64,000 nucleotides of DNA from the NCBI RefSeq assembly GCF_000284095.1, contig NC_017073.1, positions 1 through 64,000 of the forward strand. The letters are read 5' to 3'. The DNA is from Selenomonas ruminantium subsp. lactilytica TAM6421 (GTDB taxonomy: Bacteria; Bacillota; Negativicutes; Selenomonadales; Selenomonadaceae). A program made the translations under genes and the position numbers. Positions 18,055 through 28,000 of the stretch are shown piece by piece. Every line of letters starts with the position of its first letter. Position 1 is the stretch's first letter. The notes under the pieces were generated by a model that saw nothing but the letters and a program-made list of their open reading frames with translations, was not told where the DNA came from and did not search any database.

Positions 18055-18849
18055 TTATCTATAAACGCTCTCAAAGGGGATAGCCGGGAATCCACTGTAA
18101 TGTTTCATATTTCCATATGCTTTGCACCGTTCCACCGTCTTATTGCAGCCTCGGACAACCTCTGCTTGCTTGCCAACGATATCATGGGCGAAACCAACGT
18201 TCACAACGATATCTGCCCCGCTGGAACTAGAAATAACCCTGGACTCTCCTTCGACGGTAATTACTCCGTCTTTCCAGTAATCTTCCTTGTAATCCATATC
18301 CAAGGTAATCGTGCTTCCCTGGACATTCGTAACCATTACGTTTTCTTTTCCCAGATCCATGCAGCACTCTGCATCGCCAAACTCACTATTGCAGGCCAGA
18401 CGATAATTCCGGTTCGGACAATTGATTTCCGGGAGCCGGGCATTGATTTTCGCGGACAACACACCATCTGAAAACGTCGGCTCGTCAATGAAGCCAGAGA
18501 ATACCAACTGCAATGCGTTGGGATTAGACAGGCTTTCCGGATACTGAATTCGGACAATCGTCGCAGAACAACCACGGAAATCAAAGCCGTTCATCACGAA
18601 TTGCAGCATTTCATGGGAGCAATCAGCCACGGATATATTGACAGAATCATTGATTGTATCCAGGTTCCGGGCAATGTCCCCTCTCTGGAAGGGAACTGCG
18701 AGATAAGTTGCACCGGCGAACTCTATGTTTTCATCACAGGCAGCCAACCGGGTAATCCCGGTCCGCAGGTTCAAAATGTATAACTCGATGAAAAATGGGT
18801 TCCCACTTTCTTTGGCCTTAGCCATACATACCGGTAAAACTACGCTCAT
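18055..18849 (-). CDS. Tail tip protein, lambda L-like (DUF2163/BR0599 family)
   Basis: 264 aa. The N-terminal domain (about 20-140) is followed by a Cys-rich segment (NCPNRNYRLACNS, DAECCMDL) and the C-terminal signature RGCNKTVERCKAYGN...FPAIPF of this family. Lambda gpL binds an iron-sulfur cluster through four Cys; several candidate Cys are conserved here (near 148, 157, 165-166, 232 and 239). It overlaps the K-like gene upstream by 4 bp (ATGA) and precedes the J-like protein. Confidence 0.88.
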   Translation of the reverse strand: MSVVLPVCMAKAKESGNPFFIELYILNLRTGITRLAACDENIEFAGATYLAVPFQRGDIARNLDTINDSVNISVADCSHEMLQFVMNGFDFRGCSATIVRIQYPESLSNPNALQLVFSGFIDEPTFSDGVLSAKINARLPEINCPNRNYRLACNSEFGDAECCMDLGKENVMVTNVQGSTITLDMDYKEDYWKDGVITVEGESRVISSSSGADIVVNVGFAHDIVGKQAEVVRGCNKTVERCKAYGNMKHYSGFPAIPFESVYR

Positions 18850-19262
18850 GCGTCATTTCTCCGGAACCCATACTTGAAGCATTGAGTCCACATACCGCGA
18901 TGGTAAATCGTAGACTTACTCTCGCCCTCTACCGCCGGGACCTCCATGGCCAATAGCTTGCCATATTCCAGGTAAATTCCCAGGTGTATGCAGCCGTTAA
19001 TCTCAAACACTACAACGTCACCAAAGGAAAGATCCTTGTAATCAACCTCCGTAAAATTCCGCAGAAGGTATTCGTAGAGCCTACGCCAATACTTAGGCTG
19101 CGCGTATTCGTCCTCCGTTGGATAGGGCTTACCATCGTCAAAGGACTGGGACCAGCCATGTTCCTTATAAAACAACTGGACCAGGCCAAAGCAATCACAT
19201 TTATCAAAGTCAGCACCAGCATACTTATGAGTTATGCCAATGTATTTTCCAATATCTTCCAT
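18846..19262 (-). CDS. NlpC/P60 peptidase, lambda K-like tail tip protein
   Basis: 138 aa. NlpC/P60 cysteine peptidase core: catalytic Cys in KCDCFGLVQLFY (about 22-33), FGDVVVFEI before the catalytic His in CIHLGIYL (about 90-97). It locally degrades peptidoglycan during infection or acts in tail-tip assembly. It starts within the stop of the M-like gene (TGATG). Confidence 0.9.
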   Translation of the reverse strand: MEDIGKYIGITHKYAGADFDKCDCFGLVQLFYKEHGWSQSFDDGKPYPTEDEYAQPKYWRRLYEYLLRNFTEVDYKDLSFGDVVVFEINGCIHLGIYLEYGKLLAMEVPAVEGESKSTIYHRGMWTQCFKYGFRRNDA

Positions 19263-19948
19263 CAGTCAACTACCTCCAATTCCATTTGACATTCATAGCC
19301 GATAATGTTTTTCAGTTCTCTTTTATCCTTGATCTCCAATTTATCCGGGAAGATAACTTTTAACGTTTCCCCGTTATACCGGAAGGTCAATGGAACCCTG
19401 CAATGGGAATTAAAAAGCCGGATCATTTTATCTCTCTCCGGTTTCAGACCAGACCACTTCCCTGTAATTGTTCGCGTAGGCTTCACCTGCTTTTCCATAC
19501 GCTCGCTACGTTGGCCCATAGATACTACGTTGGTATGCCAATCAACTATCTGGTCAGTGTCACCGTATGGACCAGGTAATACATCTGTTTCCTGGGCCGT
19601 GGGATAATTAGTAAGCTGGTGGTCAACTTCCAGGGCCACACCACAGGAATACGCTTTGATTATCCCGTTCTCTCGTTTGCACTTCGGATTTATAGCCTGG
19701 GCGAAATAGCAAACCTCTGTAATCCCATCGTAGGTAAAATAAAAAGGCTCCTGCAAGCCTTTATGGTCATTATAGAATTTTACCAGGGCTGCCAGGTCAA
19801 GTCCGCTTATCTCAAATGAATACGTTTTCTTGGCTCTCACCCTGCGTCTATAGTATTGCTTCGTGTAATCTTCAAAACTCATAGCCTTGGAGTTCCATTC
19901 ATAGGTGATACTCACATCACCATATGGCGTAAACCTAAATTCCTCCAT
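19262..19948 (-). CDS. Minor tail protein, lambda M-like
   Basis: 228 aa from MEEFRFTPYGDVS; this start has GGAGG 7 nt upstream, while the ATG two codons earlier is too close to the SD. It contains two related halves with DUF2460/M-like features (MSFEDYTKQYYRRRVRAKKT, FYFTYDGITEVCYFA; RVPLTFRYNGETLKVIFPD). Gene order (tape measure ... M, L, K, J) supports a tail-tip adaptor. Confidence 0.75.
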   Translation of the reverse strand: MEEFRFTPYGDVSITYEWNSKAMSFEDYTKQYYRRRVRAKKTYSFEISGLDLAALVKFYNDHKGLQEPFYFTYDGITEVCYFAQAINPKCKRENGIIKAYSCGVALEVDHQLTNYPTAQETDVLPGPYGDTDQIVDWHTNVVSMGQRSERMEKQVKPTRTITGKWSGLKPERDKMIRLFNSHCRVPLTFRYNGETLKVIFPDKLEIKDKRELKNIIGYECQMELEVVD

Positions 19949-20120
19949 GGACATACCTCCGTTTCTTCAATGTTATACAATGGATATTCTTTGCCCCCTA
20001 CCCCATAGCTTCCTCACAATTTCCTAGAAAAGAAACCATGTATACTATGGAAACATGGCAAAGAAAAGAAATCAGAGCATAGGGACTTGCACCCTACACC
20101 CATAATAAAAAAAAGCAGGG

Positions 20121-20150
20121 TTTTCACAACCCTACTTTGGAAAAAAATTT
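20121..20150 (+). repeat. 30-bp repeat, copy 1 (27/30 to 41781-41810)
   Basis: Begins TTTTCACAACCCTACTTTGG and runs into an A7 tract. The second copy lies 21.7 kb away, in the non-coding region at 41.8 kb. It sits in the 270-bp gap between the divergent M-like and lipoprotein genes. The rest of that gap has CCATGTATACTATGG at about 20036 (possible operator) but no convincing promoter. Confidence 0.55.
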
Positions 20151-20222
20151 TATATTATGCAGGACTTCTTGATAAATTTGTTGAATACCCCATTGAAATT
20201 GAATTAAGGAGGGAGAAACAAC

Positions 20223-21053
20223 ATGAGTTTAAAAAACACTTTAGCTACCATGGTTTCCATAGCAGCAATCTTCGCACTCGTAGGCTGTGGCGGTCCTAAG
20301 ACAGTGCAGAATCAGCAAGTTACCTTATCTTTAACCTACGGAGATAGGGCAGGAGTATACACTGGGGAGGTCAATGAACAAAACATTCCCAATGGCAAGG
20401 GGAAATTTGAAACCAAGAACTCCGCTGGTCAGACCTGGGTATATGAAGGCACATTTAAGGACGGTCATTTTGATGGCCAAGGTAAGACAACATGGCAAGG
20501 AATCAACCAGTCAGAAGAAGGCACATACTCCAATGACCGTTTAAACGGTCAGGGAAAAAGGACCTTTAGCGTAAATGGAAAACCGGAAACATACGAAGGT
20601 AACTTTGTATCTGGTATACCTATGAAGGCCGAAACCGTTGGCCTTAATACCGACGTTTCTTACGCCGATTGGACCTATAAAGTTACCGCCGTAAAAACAC
20701 AGAAATCTGCGGGTAACAAACAGGCATCGGGCCAATTCCTTATTTTAACAATGGATACCCAGAACAATGGCCAACAAACCCGTCAGCCCGGCTCTGGTAA
20801 TTTCTATGTACTTGCCGATACCAGCAATGGTAGGATTTACAAGATGGATAACGATGCTCCTGCGCAAATCCGCATAACGACCAAGAATTTTAACAATCCT
20901 TGGTATCTGTCAGATGTTAATCCTGGGAATAAAGCAAATGGAATCCTTATTGTTTTTGATATTCCAGATGATGTTAACGTCAACAATCTTGTCCTCATTC
21001 CAAATCAAAGTCAAACCAAGGGTGATGTAACTCCTATAAAATTACAAATGTAA
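20223..21053 (+). CDS. MORN-repeat / DUF4352-like lipoprotein (lysogenic-conversion moron)
   Basis: 276 aa. Signal peptide with lipobox LVGC (Cys22), so a membrane-anchored lipoprotein. Three or four MORN-like repeats (about 45-130: YTGEVN..IPNGKGKFET, YEGTFKDGHFDGQGKTTW, EGTYSNDRLNGQGKRTF). A DUF4352/telokin-like beta domain follows (about 145-276, SYADWTYKVTAVKTQKSA ... FLILTMDTQNN). GGAGG SD. It is the only rightward gene in the leftward late region and has its own terminator, the usual moron arrangement. Probably expressed in the prophage state and altering the host surface or excluding superinfection; this role is inference. Confidence 0.85.
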   Translation: MSLKNTLATMVSIAAIFALVGCGGPKTVQNQQVTLSLTYGDRAGVYTGEVNEQNIPNGKGKFETKNSAGQTWVYEGTFKDGHFDGQGKTTWQGINQSEEGTYSNDRLNGQGKRTFSVNGKPETYEGNFVSGIPMKAETVGLNTDVSYADWTYKVTAVKTQKSAGNKQASGQFLILTMDTQNNGQQTRQPGSGNFYVLADTSNGRIYKMDNDAPAQIRITTKNFNNPWYLSDVNPGNKANGILIVFDIPDDVNVNNLVLIPNQSQTKGDVTPIKLQM

Positions 21054-21057
21054 ACGC

Positions 21058-21088
21058 AAAAAAGCCCCATCACTTAGATGGGTTTTTT
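21058..21088 (+). terminator. Terminator of lipoprotein gene
   Basis: CCCATC ACTTA GATGGG stem extended by A-T pairs, then T6. Confidence 0.85.
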
Positions 21089-21103
21089 GTTTTAGTCTTT
21101 GAA

Positions 21104-21307
21104 TTAACCTTTGATAGATGACAGAACTTCTTCGGCGGACAGATTGTTAGTAACCATGTATTCCATGAGTTCCTTATAATCCTCCTTAGCCTTAGCAGAT
21201 TTCAGTTCACCTAGTTTACCTTTGAGAGCCTTGATTTCATTCTGCTTCTTCTCGATCTTTGCTTCGAGAGCACTGATTTTTTCTTCGTAATTCACTTTTC
21301 TTGCCAT
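21104..21307 (-). CDS. Small coiled-coil protein
   Basis: 67 aa, beginning MARKVNYEEKISALEAK. Residues 8-45 form a strong coiled coil rich in Lys/Glu, followed by a short C-terminal helix. SD AGGAGG. It has its own promoter at 21340-21368. Similar small coiled-coil proteins are common in Firmicute phages, with no known function. Confidence 0.75.
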   Translation of the reverse strand: MARKVNYEEKISALEAKIEKKQNEIKALKGKLGELKSAKAKEDYKELMEYMVTNNLSAEEVLSSIKG

Positions 21308-21339
21308 TGTAAAATCCTCCTAAAAATAATATATCATAT

Positions 21340-21368
21340 ATATTACATTATTCGTTAGTAATTTGCAA
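21340..21368 (-). promoter_or_regulatory. Leftward promoter for small coiled-coil gene
   Basis: Minus strand TTGCAA, 17 bp, TAATAT, about 35 bp before the SD. Confidence 0.6.
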
Positions 21369-21408
21369 GCAACACATGACTAAGTTACCAGGTAATATAC
21401 TTGTATAT

Positions 21409-21924
21409 TTACTGTTTTTCTTTATTGTCTGGCAAAGAAAATTGCTCTCCGCACCGCATACACTTATAGCCAGACTTCCAAACTTTTAATTTCTCACACG
21501 CCTCCCTGTATCCATCTTTGTGTAATGCGTGATAGGAGAACCCCAAAATCATAAAAACTGCACCTACGCCAAACGCGGTCAATCCATCTTTTGTAGATAG
21601 CGAAAGCAATAAAAACATAGTTCCCAATATATAAAAAGATACATATTTTGTTTTATATGATTTATATGTAGGCTTCTTTTCTAATATCCTCAATGCTTTG
21701 ATATCTTCCGATTTACATTTAGGACATTGATAGTCTGGATTTCCTTGATTAATTATATTGATATTTGCTCCATCGTAATTATTGGTTACATATGTATTAT
21801 AGTTATTAATTGCCTTCTCGGTTATAAAAGCAGTTCCACAATGCTTACAAATTCCAGCCTCCTTAGTATCATCTACTTCTATCGCAGCCCCACATTGAGT
21901 GCATCTAGCCGGTATGAACCCCAT
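21409..21924 (-). CDS. Zinc-ribbon membrane protein
   Basis: 171 aa. Cys pairs CTQCG and CKHCG (about 8-30), a middle pair CPKCK (about 68-72), two adjacent TM helices (about 92-130) and a final CMRCGEQF zinc knuckle near the C-terminus. It is a membrane-bound protein with several zinc ribbons, similar in layout to host zinc-ribbon stress proteins. GGAGGG SD. Located between the tape measure and the moron; likely another accessory gene. Function unknown. Confidence 0.75.
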   Translation of the reverse strand: MGFIPARCTQCGAAIEVDDTKEAGICKHCGTAFITEKAINNYNTYVTNNYDGANINIINQGNPDYQCPKCKSEDIKALRILEKKPTYKSYKTKYVSFYILGTMFLLLSLSTKDGLTAFGVGAVFMILGFSYHALHKDGYREACEKLKVWKSGYKCMRCGEQFSLPDNKEKQ

Positions 21925-22002
21925 GTATATCCCTCCATTCCTAGAACCCCAATATCCTTTTGCTATTTTCTACCTTTCTCTTTTGATTTCCTCCCCACAA
22001 AC

Positions 22003-22039
22003 AAAAAAATGACCTCCAAGGATTTCTCCCCAGAGGTCA
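22003..22039 (-). terminator. Terminator after tape measure gene
   Basis: TGACCTC / GAGGTCA stem with a 16-nt loop and T7 on the minus strand, a few bases after the tape measure stop codon. Confidence 0.85.
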
Positions 22040-22045
22040 AACCTA

Positions 22046-25000
22046 TTACCGGAATCCCATCCGCTGATTCCTTCCCAGAATAGCATTGAGAGCCCGTGGA
22101 TTCTCTGCCAGTGCTTTCATCACCTGCTCCGAAGATGCCTGCGTATTGAGCACCACCAGGCCACCACCGTTCCCGTCTTTGCCCATGTTCCGCAACAAGT
22201 CAGTTTGCTGCGCCATGAGGCTTTCCATCTTTGCATTGGGATTATCGCGGTTAAGGACCGCCGCTTTCCTCGTTACATTGGCGGAAATATGGGGAACATA
22301 CGGAGTGGGGGCAATAGCACCGCCATCAGCGTATTTACCATAGTTCATCTTGTCAAGTGTATCCTTGCCGATGCGCTTAGTAGCTTCGGCGGTCATCACA
22401 TATTCGCCATTGGACAAATATACGAATCGATCTTTGTTACCGATGTAAGCCAGGATACTATCACTGGTTCCCGTTCCGGCCCCGGTGATTGCTCCTGCGG
22501 TTTGACCACCGGACGCATAGCCAGGAATCGTGCCTCCCGTGGCCCTTCCTGGGATATCGCCGCCATCAGCGAACTTCATACCAGCGCGGACCAACAAAGC
22601 CCTTAGCTGGATTTTCAAGAGTTGTTGCAATGCAAATTTACCAATGTCAGCCCAAAGTTCCTTGAAGGAATCTTTGAAGGATTTACCCTCGGCCAACACA
22701 TTGGTAAACATGTTGGTCATGCCATTGAGAATCATGTTATTGAACTCTAATTCTACTTTGTTTATTTCCTTCTCTTTATCCTGGAGGGCCTTTGTGGTTT
22801 CATTGACTTCTTTCCGGGTATCCTGCTCGGCCTGGGTTCCCACGTTAGCCAGGGAATTCCACTCTTGACTAAGGCGTTTGACTTCGGCCTCCTGCTTGGC
22901 TATATCGTCGTTTAACGTTGCTCCTTTGCCATTACTACGGAGGTCAGCAAGTTTCGCAGAAGCCTTCTCGTATTCCTCTAGCTTTTGCTCACGAAGAATA
23001 TCTCCTTCCTCCTTGGCTTCTAGGGCCGCAGCCTTCTTACGTTCTAGCTGGTCACGCAGGATATCCCTCTGGGCTTCCAAGACATCCTGTTTCCCCTTGG
23101 GGTTTCCATCGCCATACGGGTGGGCCAATTCATAGTCAGTATCCATTTTATCAATGAGATACTTATCCATGTCATCCTGGTTCATAAAGCCCGCAGCCTT
23201 TTCCCATGCCTGGCGTTGGTCCTCAATGGCCTTCGTGGTTTTTACCACCTTCTGCCGGATCTTTTCTTCGGCCTCTACCTGCTTCTTAAAGGAACCATCA
23301 GCATCATTGGTAAGCTCGGCCAATGCTTTACGCTCTGCCGGGACAAGTTCTTCCCAAGTTTTTCCCTTTTTAGCAAGGGCCACACCGATTTCCTTATGAG
23401 AATCCAAGTACGCCTTGATATTCGCCTGCGTAGAACTAAGGGCATTTTCCAGTTCACCCTGGGACCACTTCAACATATTCAGCTTCATATCGGCCACCGC
23501 TAAGTTTACTCTGTCCTCCGCAGACTTTCCACCGTTAAGAAAATCTATCGACTTAGCTTTCCAGGTTTTTGTATCCGCGTTCTCATAAGCCATCTGCTCT
23601 TTATAAAGAATTTCCTGATATCTATCCGGCTGGAAATCATTGATACTCTTTGGGGCCTTCTTCCGGCCACCGATACTTTGCGTATACGGTTTCCCTGCCA
23701 AGGTATTTACCGAGATTACACCTTCAATACCAGTGTCAGCAAAAGCGGTTTGCCAGTTCGTAGTATAATAAGCGGATACGCCTTGGTTGCCACCGGCAGC
23801 ATAGTAACCTTCACCGTTGGGGCCAATCATGATTACATGGCCTGCCTTGCCTCCGTTGCCATTCGTGTTCGTCAATGCGATATCGCCGGGACGGACGGTG
23901 TACTGACCGGAGGTAATCTCCGAATAAGGATGGAAAGCATAGCTGGCTGCCTGGCTCCAATTCGTCGCTACCGGTGAAAGATTATCAACGGTCTGCTGAT
24001 CTACCCCGGCATTGACAAGCGCCTTCTGGATAAACGTTGTACATACCTTTCTGCCAATATCGCGCCAATCGCCGCCACCATAGGGCTGACCTAATTCTTC
24101 CTTGGCTCCGGCGAGAACCTGGTCATTGAAAGAGGTGTAACCGCCAAAGTTATTATTATCGAAAGACCAGGAATTTAATTGTGCTTGTCTAAGGGCCATG
24201 ATCTTGTCCCCATAACCAGAGCTCATGTCCCCGAAATACGCATTTAAAGCAGCCTTTAAGTCAACATGGCCATCGCTGGTCTTGGTATAGTCCGCCTTTT
24301 CAGCAAGGAGTTTTACTGCGGTCATAGCATTGTTAAGCGGATTAGAGATATCTCCTGTACCAAAGCGGTCAGCGTCGGCCTGTTGCACCTGGAACATACC
24401 AAAGTGTCCAGAGTGCATATAATCTTCCAGTAGGCTTCCATCGCCATTGTACTGCTTAATCGTAGTATCACCACCGGACTCATGGGCAGCTATGGCACGA
24501 AGCAAAGGTTCATCAAACCCGTATTGCTTTGCGGTTTCGGAATTTGCTGCGGCCCGGATAGCCATGGACAGATCATCGGTCAGCTTTTCATCAGCCTTCG
24601 GTTTTTGATGGCTAGTACGCGGGTGAGGCGTTCTTTCGTTGCCATACTTATTATTATCCGGAAGGGAATTCTGATGATTTTCCTCGGCCTTTTCCCTGCC
24701 CTCTATCAGAGCAGCCCTTGTAGCGGCTTCGGAAGCAAGATTTTCCTCTTTCTGCTCTTTTTCTTCCAGGCTTCCCAGATTACCTTGTTCAGTTTTCAGA
24801 TAATCTTCTATAGGGCCAACGTTGCCAATCTTCCCGGCTTCTTCCACGGCCTTATCCATATCCCCTTGAGCTTTGGCTATTAATTCATCGGCTTTTGCAA
24901 TTACTGCATCAGTACCGCCATTCCATTTCACTTCCAAGTCATTAAACCAGCCCATGATTCCGCCTAGTTTTCCATAGTTCTCTGCTGCGTCTTTCATCTT

Positions 25001-28000
25001 TTGAGCACTTTCCAAAGTAGCCTTTGCAGCATCGTATTTGCCCTGGTTCATCACACGGGCCAACCAGTTCCAACCTTCGCCGTTTCTCTTAACCTGCTTT
25101 AGTTCTTCCTGTAATGCCTCTATTCTGTGCCTCGTACTCTCAATTTGCGCCTTAGTAGCCTTAGCGTTCTCCTGTGCCGTGTTTGCTATATTTTTTTGCT
25201 CCTGGATACTTTTGCTTTTCTCTGTACCCATGTAATCCTTGATGGCCGTTAACTTAAACCCGTTGTCATCAAGGAATTGGCCAGCGTCAGTATGTAGGAT
25301 TTCAGCGACGGTTTCTTCCATGTCCTTCAACTGCTCCTGCTTCGCCTTGTATTCCTCGCTGCCTTCGCTGACCGTAGCAAGACTCTCTTTGACCTTGTTA
25401 TACGCTTCGGCCACCTGCAATACTGCGGTTTCCCGGCGCTCTGCCTGGTCATACTCCTGCTCTGCCGTGTCGATTTTCTCCTTGATAGCATCGGCAGCAT
25501 CATGGGCAGCATTGGCTTCCTCGCCTTCTGCCATAGCGGTCATAAGGAGGTCTGCACCCATGGTAGCAGCGATTGTAGCAATGATGGTCATAGGACCACC
25601 AAGGGCCGATATTGCCGTGGTCAAGGTACGAGAAGTAACCGTGGCCACACGCTCTGCCGCTGCAAACGCAGAAGTAGCCAAAGCACCCGCACGAAGGACA
25701 ATGTTCTTCCGGCCTACTGCTGCCGTTCCTGCGGTTTCTGCAACGGCCTCCCCGGTGGCAGCGCTGGCGTTTGCAGCTTTGCTTGCGGTATTAGCTGCGG
25801 TAGCTGCGGTATTTGCCGTAGTAGCTGCGGACTCTGCATGTTTAGCAGCCGTTGACGCACCAGTGCTTGCTGCATTGGCCGTTTCCGAAGCCGTATTTGT
25901 AGCCTTGGAAGCCGTGTTCGCCCCGGTCTGTGCCGTGTTAGATGCCTCGGCTGCTCCGTTGGTCCGTTGTGCCGCACTGTTTTGCTGCAACGCTATGGTT
26001 TCTTCCCGGATTTTCTGCGTATGTTCATTTCGTTCTTCGATGTCAGCACCGCTTCCCATGGTGCTCCTGCCGGTTCCCAGGGCCGCAGCACGTTCCGCAC
26101 CTTTGGCTCGGCCTTCCTCCTTAGAGTCAGCGTACATATTACCGAAGAAACCTTCTGCCCGGTCACCTTTGCGATAATCCTCACTCATTCCCCAGGTAGT
26201 TCTTGCGGCTTCCTGCGCGGATACAATCTTGCCTAATGCTGCGGATGCAACCTTGATTGCTCCCAAGCCTGCTACAACGTATCCTAGATACTTAGCCAAT
26301 ACAAGGACATTCGTCTGGCCTTTCCCGGCTTCCTCGGTCATTTTACGGAGCCCTGTGGTTATATCCCGGATCTGCGTTGCCAGCCACTTTAAGCTATCGA
26401 AGCCTCCCTGCTGACCAAGCGTAGCCACGAAATTCACGGCTTCTGCTTTGGCCTGTTCAAATTTACGCTTGATGGTATCCATTTGTACGGCCACCTGCGC
26501 ATCAGCAAACCCTTTGGTTTGACCATCGTTAAGAACACCCTGCATACGCAGAATTTCTTTGTAGTTTTTGAGGATTGCTGCAATTTTCGAGTATTGGTAC
26601 TTGCCCCCAGCGAGAGTTGAAAGGAACTTCGTAGTATCCTTGCTTGTACTGCTCACGGCCAAGGATACATCGAGAATCTGCTTTTCCAGGGAACGCACAT
26701 GCTCTACGCCATCGGTTCCCAATTCTCTCGTTTTAATGCCCCAGAGTTTCAGCGCCTTATCAGCCTTGCCGGAACCCATGGTTACAAACAAGGACTTTAA
26801 TGCCTGTCCAATCTCATTACCGCTGCGGGCCGTAGTACGAACACCGGTTTCCACGAGCGATGTAAAGAAGGAGAAGGACACGCCAGCCTGGGCTGCCGAC
26901 GCACCAGCGACCTGGATTGCCTGGGAAATATCCTGGCCGGACGCAGCGCCGCTATGAGCAGCCCTGGTCCAGATATCAATGATTTCCGAAGAACGGGTAA
27001 GCAGATCATTGGTATTTTCCGTCTGTAAATTCCACTGTGACATGGCCGCTTCCAGACCTTTCGTTGCTTCTTCCATGGAGAACGCATCGGCAACGGCCAT
27101 CTTTGCTGCTTGGTCCGTGAAAAGTTTTGTATTGACCACACCATTTTCACCCTGTCCATACATACGACCAATGGAACGAGCAGCCTCTAATACCTCATCG
27201 GTGCTCTGACCATACTTACCAGCAATGCTGATGAAATCCGTCATAGCCTTGTTCATCTTCTCTGTTTCTTCGGCAAAACCTACGGCATCGGAGGCTTTCA
27301 TATTCGGATTAGCTTCGATGGACGGGATAACCTGCCGGATAGCAGCCATGCGATAATCAATGTTGGTCATTTCGTTTTCCGCCAACGTAGGAACACCGGC
27401 AGCAACGCCAATGGCTGCACCCGTGGTAATCCACTGTAAATGCGACATTGCTTTACGAGCAAATTCAGATTGAGTACGAGAAGCTCCCTGGATGCTCCGC
27501 TGATATCTATCGTATTCCCTTTCGGTCTGTTGGAGTGCGCGACGAGTTTCTGCGAAAGCCTGTAGATTCTCCTGCGTAGGAGCTTTGCGATACGTCGCGT
27601 ACAGAGATTCACACCGGGACTGTAACCGGCGAAGTTCCTGCTCATACGAGCGTACTTCTGTGGTCTGGTTACCAAGATTCTTGCCAAGGGCCGAAGCGTC
27701 CCTGGCCGCCGTAGATGCTGCATTGAAAGACTTTGCGTCACTAAAGCCAATCACCGGATTGACCGGAGCCACTTCCAACGCTCTCTTACCGCCAAGAACG
27801 CGTAACTGTTCCCGGTACTCTCTGGTTACCCGCTGCGCTGCCTGCAATTCTTCGTCTGTAAGCTGCCTGCCGCGGGAAATCGCAACATTCCATTTTTCCG
27901 CATCGGCTTTTACCTTGTCCCAAACCTGGCGAAGTTCCTTGCTGCCACCATAGTTCCCGGCCAGGGCATCGTTTCTCGCATTGATGACGCTACGGTTATT

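Noticed and set aside
20034-20052. CCATGTATACTATGG as a sixth octad array
   Set aside because: Only about two units and not in phase with further octads; at most a single operator.
25239-26177. 312-codon rightward frame inside the tape measure gene
   Set aside because: Mirror of the Ala/Thr-rich repeats of the tape measure; low-complexity Ala/Val/Ser sequence without SD.
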